Of a stretch of DNA of 5,994 nt, positions 4,620 to 5,994 are shown piece by piece. The position numbers and the translations under genes were made by a program. Below the pieces are notes generated by a model, which searched no databases, was not told where the DNA came from, and saw only the letters and a list, made by a program, of their open reading frames with translations. Source of the DNA: Microcaldota archaeon (GTDB lineage: Archaea; Micrarchaeota; Micrarchaeia; Anstonellales; Bilamarchaeaceae); NCBI GenBank assembly GCA_021823425.1, contig JAKANX010000067.1, forward strand, positions 1 to 5,994, read 5' to 3'. Position 1 is the first letter of the stretch. The number at the start of each line of letters is the position of its first letter.

Positions 4620-5994
4620 TCATTCCTCAAGAACTATGTCCGCGACCCCGCGCGCCGCCTTCTTCCTGCGCGCGAGCGAGAACATCTCTATTATGCTCTT
4701 TTCCGGGACGCCGAGCTGGCGCAGGAAGGATATCATCGCTGCCTTGGAATAGCCGAATGTTTCCAGCATCTCCACTATCTTGGTCCCGGAGAGCGTGCCG
4801 TCGCCCTTCTCAAACGCCGCGCGCACGATTGTCATCTGGTCGTCGTTCAGCCCGAGCTCGTAAAGGGCGCGCATGAACTGCTCGCGCTCAATCTCTATGT
4901 CCATCTTACCACCCTTTATCCTGAATATGAAAAGAGGCGCCTCGCCGTCTATCTTCTGCAGCAGGAAAGTCTGGGACTTCGCGTGCTTCTCGGAGAAAAT
5001 CATGTGCATCGCGGCGTCGCCCACGCCGAACTTGGATATTTCCCCGTCTATGTAGTTGGAGTAGTTGAGCGAGGACTGCACGTACTTGCGGAACTCGTGG
5101 AGCACGAGGCGCAGTATGAACATCGTGCCCACGTTGGAAAAAATCGTCTTGTGCATGTCGTTGGGGTTCTGGCTCGCCACGATGAGGGCGAAGTTGTATT
5201 TCCTCCCTTCGCGGATTATAGTTATGACGTCGCTGCGCTCGTCCTGCGCGATTTTCCACGCCTCGTCCAGCACGACCAGCAGCCTTATCCCCTTCTCATC
5301 CTGCACGTCCTCCCTGCGCATCTTCTCCTTTATGAATTGGAGGATTGTGAGCCCCGCGAGCGAGCGGATTTCCTCGCTCGGAAGCCCGTGGAGGTCTATG
5401 CACACGAGCCCGGAGTCTAGAAGGCGCGAGAGCTGGAGCGTGCTCGAGCCCGAGAAGAAGTCCGTGCCCTGCATGGTGAGCCTGCGGACCATGCGCGCGG
5501 CCTTGGGCTTCTTTTTCTTTTCAAGGAACGCGAGCACATCCGAAAGCTTCGGGGTTCTTGTTTTCGCATAAACTGCCTCCAGCGCGGCCTCTATCTCCTC
5601 GCGCTCGTTCGGGAAGTTCTGCAAATTTGAAAGTATGTCAAGCGAGGAGATTATCTGCTTCACGCGCTCTCCGCTGCTCATTCCCGCCAAATCTAGAATG
5701 TTGAGGCGCTCCTTGCTCAGATCTATTATCGTTCCCCCTGCCTGCTTCACCCACTTCCCGTATTCGCCTGCCCAATCCAGGATTATCGCGTTCGTGTTCC
5801 AAATGAGAGAAGAACGGGTGATGAACGTCTTTACGAGGTAGGATTTTCCGCTCCCGGTAATTCCCACTATCGCTATGTGAGGGTTGATTAGCTTGCGGTA
5901 GTCCCAGAAAACCGGGACCGAGAGCCACTTCGTCTTCCCTATGTAGATTGAGTCGTCCGGATTGGACATGAGGTATTCCTTCTTGGGCTCCGGC
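4620..5994 (-). CDS. VirB4/HerA-like AAA+ (FtsK-HerA superfamily) ATPase, 5' end uncertain
   Basis: An ATPase of the HerA/FtsK superfamily that pumps DNA or drives protein/DNA export. Numbering from an internal ATG at 5969 (449 residues): Walker A GITGSGKS at 36-43; DWAGEYG at 65-71, the DW-GEY motif of HerA/VirB4; Walker B LLVVLDEAWK at 230-239, where DEAW is VirB4-like rather than HerA-like; and the sensor region VASQNPND at 264-271. A helix-rich C-terminal module (about 360-449) follows the RecA core and is not recognised. The reading frame stays open upstream of 5969 to the window edge (PEPKKEYL), so the gene probably begins outside with an N-terminal domain and this is a partial copy. 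However, AAGGA lies 7 nt before the 5969 ATG, so that start is also possible. No NurA nuclease, HerA's usual partner, is next to it; the winged-helix gene follows on the same strand. Superfamily is sure; the cellular role is not. Confidence 0.9.
   Translation of the reverse strand, partial: PEPKKEYLMSNPDDSIYIGKTKWLSVPVFWDYRKLINPHIAIVGITGSGKSYLVKTFITRSSLIWNTNAIILDWAGEYGKWVKQAGGTIIDLSKERLNILDLAGMSSGERVKQIISSLDILSNLQNFPNEREEIEAALEAVYAKTRTPKLSDVLAFLEKKKKPKAARMVRRLTMQGTDFFSGSSTLQLSRLLDSGLVCIDLHGLPSEEIRSLAGLTILQFIKEKMRREDVQDEKGIRLLVVLDEAWKIAQDERSDVITIIREGRKYNFALIVASQNPNDMHKTIFSNVGTMFILRLVLHEFRKYVQSSLNYSNYIDGEISKFGVGDAAMHMIFSEKHAKSQTFLLQKIDGEAPLFIFRIKGGKMDIEIEREQFMRALYELGLNDDQMTIVRAAFEKGDGTLSGTKIVEMLETFGYSKAAMISFLRQLGVPEKSIIEMFSLARRKKAARGVADIVLEE

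Noticed and set aside
4614..5420. Plus-strand open frame of 268 residues
   Set aside because: Antisense to the ATPase, which has all its motifs in the other strand; the His/Leu/Val-rich product matches no fold.

Overview
The window reads as a piece of an archaeal genome. It carries an archaeal-type sliding clamp (PCNA) and a VirB4/HerA-class ATPase. It has a Shine-Dalgarno sequence of the archaeal/bacterial kind and AT-rich boxes placed like archaeal TATA elements. It also has tightly packed minus-strand genes. Composition is GC-rich (about 55% by hand count just after base 121), except for the first ~130 bases (about 33%). The mix of PCNA, PurD, a secreted transglutaminase-like protein and a VirB4-like ATPase beside an unrecognised winged-helix protein would fit a DPANN-type archaeon (Diapherotrites/Micrarchaeota-like). 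That placement is inference, not something the sequence proves.

Layout: bases 1-~130 are AT-rich and hold a minus-strand open frame running off the left edge. At about 127-133 this meets, abruptly, a plus-strand PCNA gene that has lost its normal N-terminus, so this looks like a junction (contig chimera or real rearrangement). PCNA ends at 813, and the oppositely oriented transglutaminase-like gene ends at 814, with no base between the two stops. From there to the right edge every gene is on the minus strand. In order of transcription (right to left) they are: a VirB4/HerA-like ATPase, open at the right edge; a 71-nt spacer with a GC-rich hairpin, a 12-bp AT palindrome and a strong SD; an unrecognised coiled-coil plus winged-helix protein; a 37-nt spacer with a TATA-like box; a small protein with a histone-H1-like basic tail; purD; and the secreted transglutaminase-like protein.

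How the genes fit together: the H1-like gene, purD and the transglutaminase gene form one tight unit (4-nt gap, then an ATGA stop/start overlap) and are probably co-transcribed, though their roles (possible DNA binding, purine synthesis, cell-surface enzyme) are not obviously linked. The ATPase and the winged-helix protein form a second neighbourhood, possibly a DNA-translocating or membrane-associated machine with a DNA-binding partner. No gene-free stretch exceeds 300 bases. No tRNA, rRNA, CRISPR array, insertion sequence or attachment site was seen. The most notable points are the damaged PCNA N-terminus at a composition break, the unrecognised winged-helix protein with its palindrome/hairpin control region, and the H1-like small protein in front of purD.
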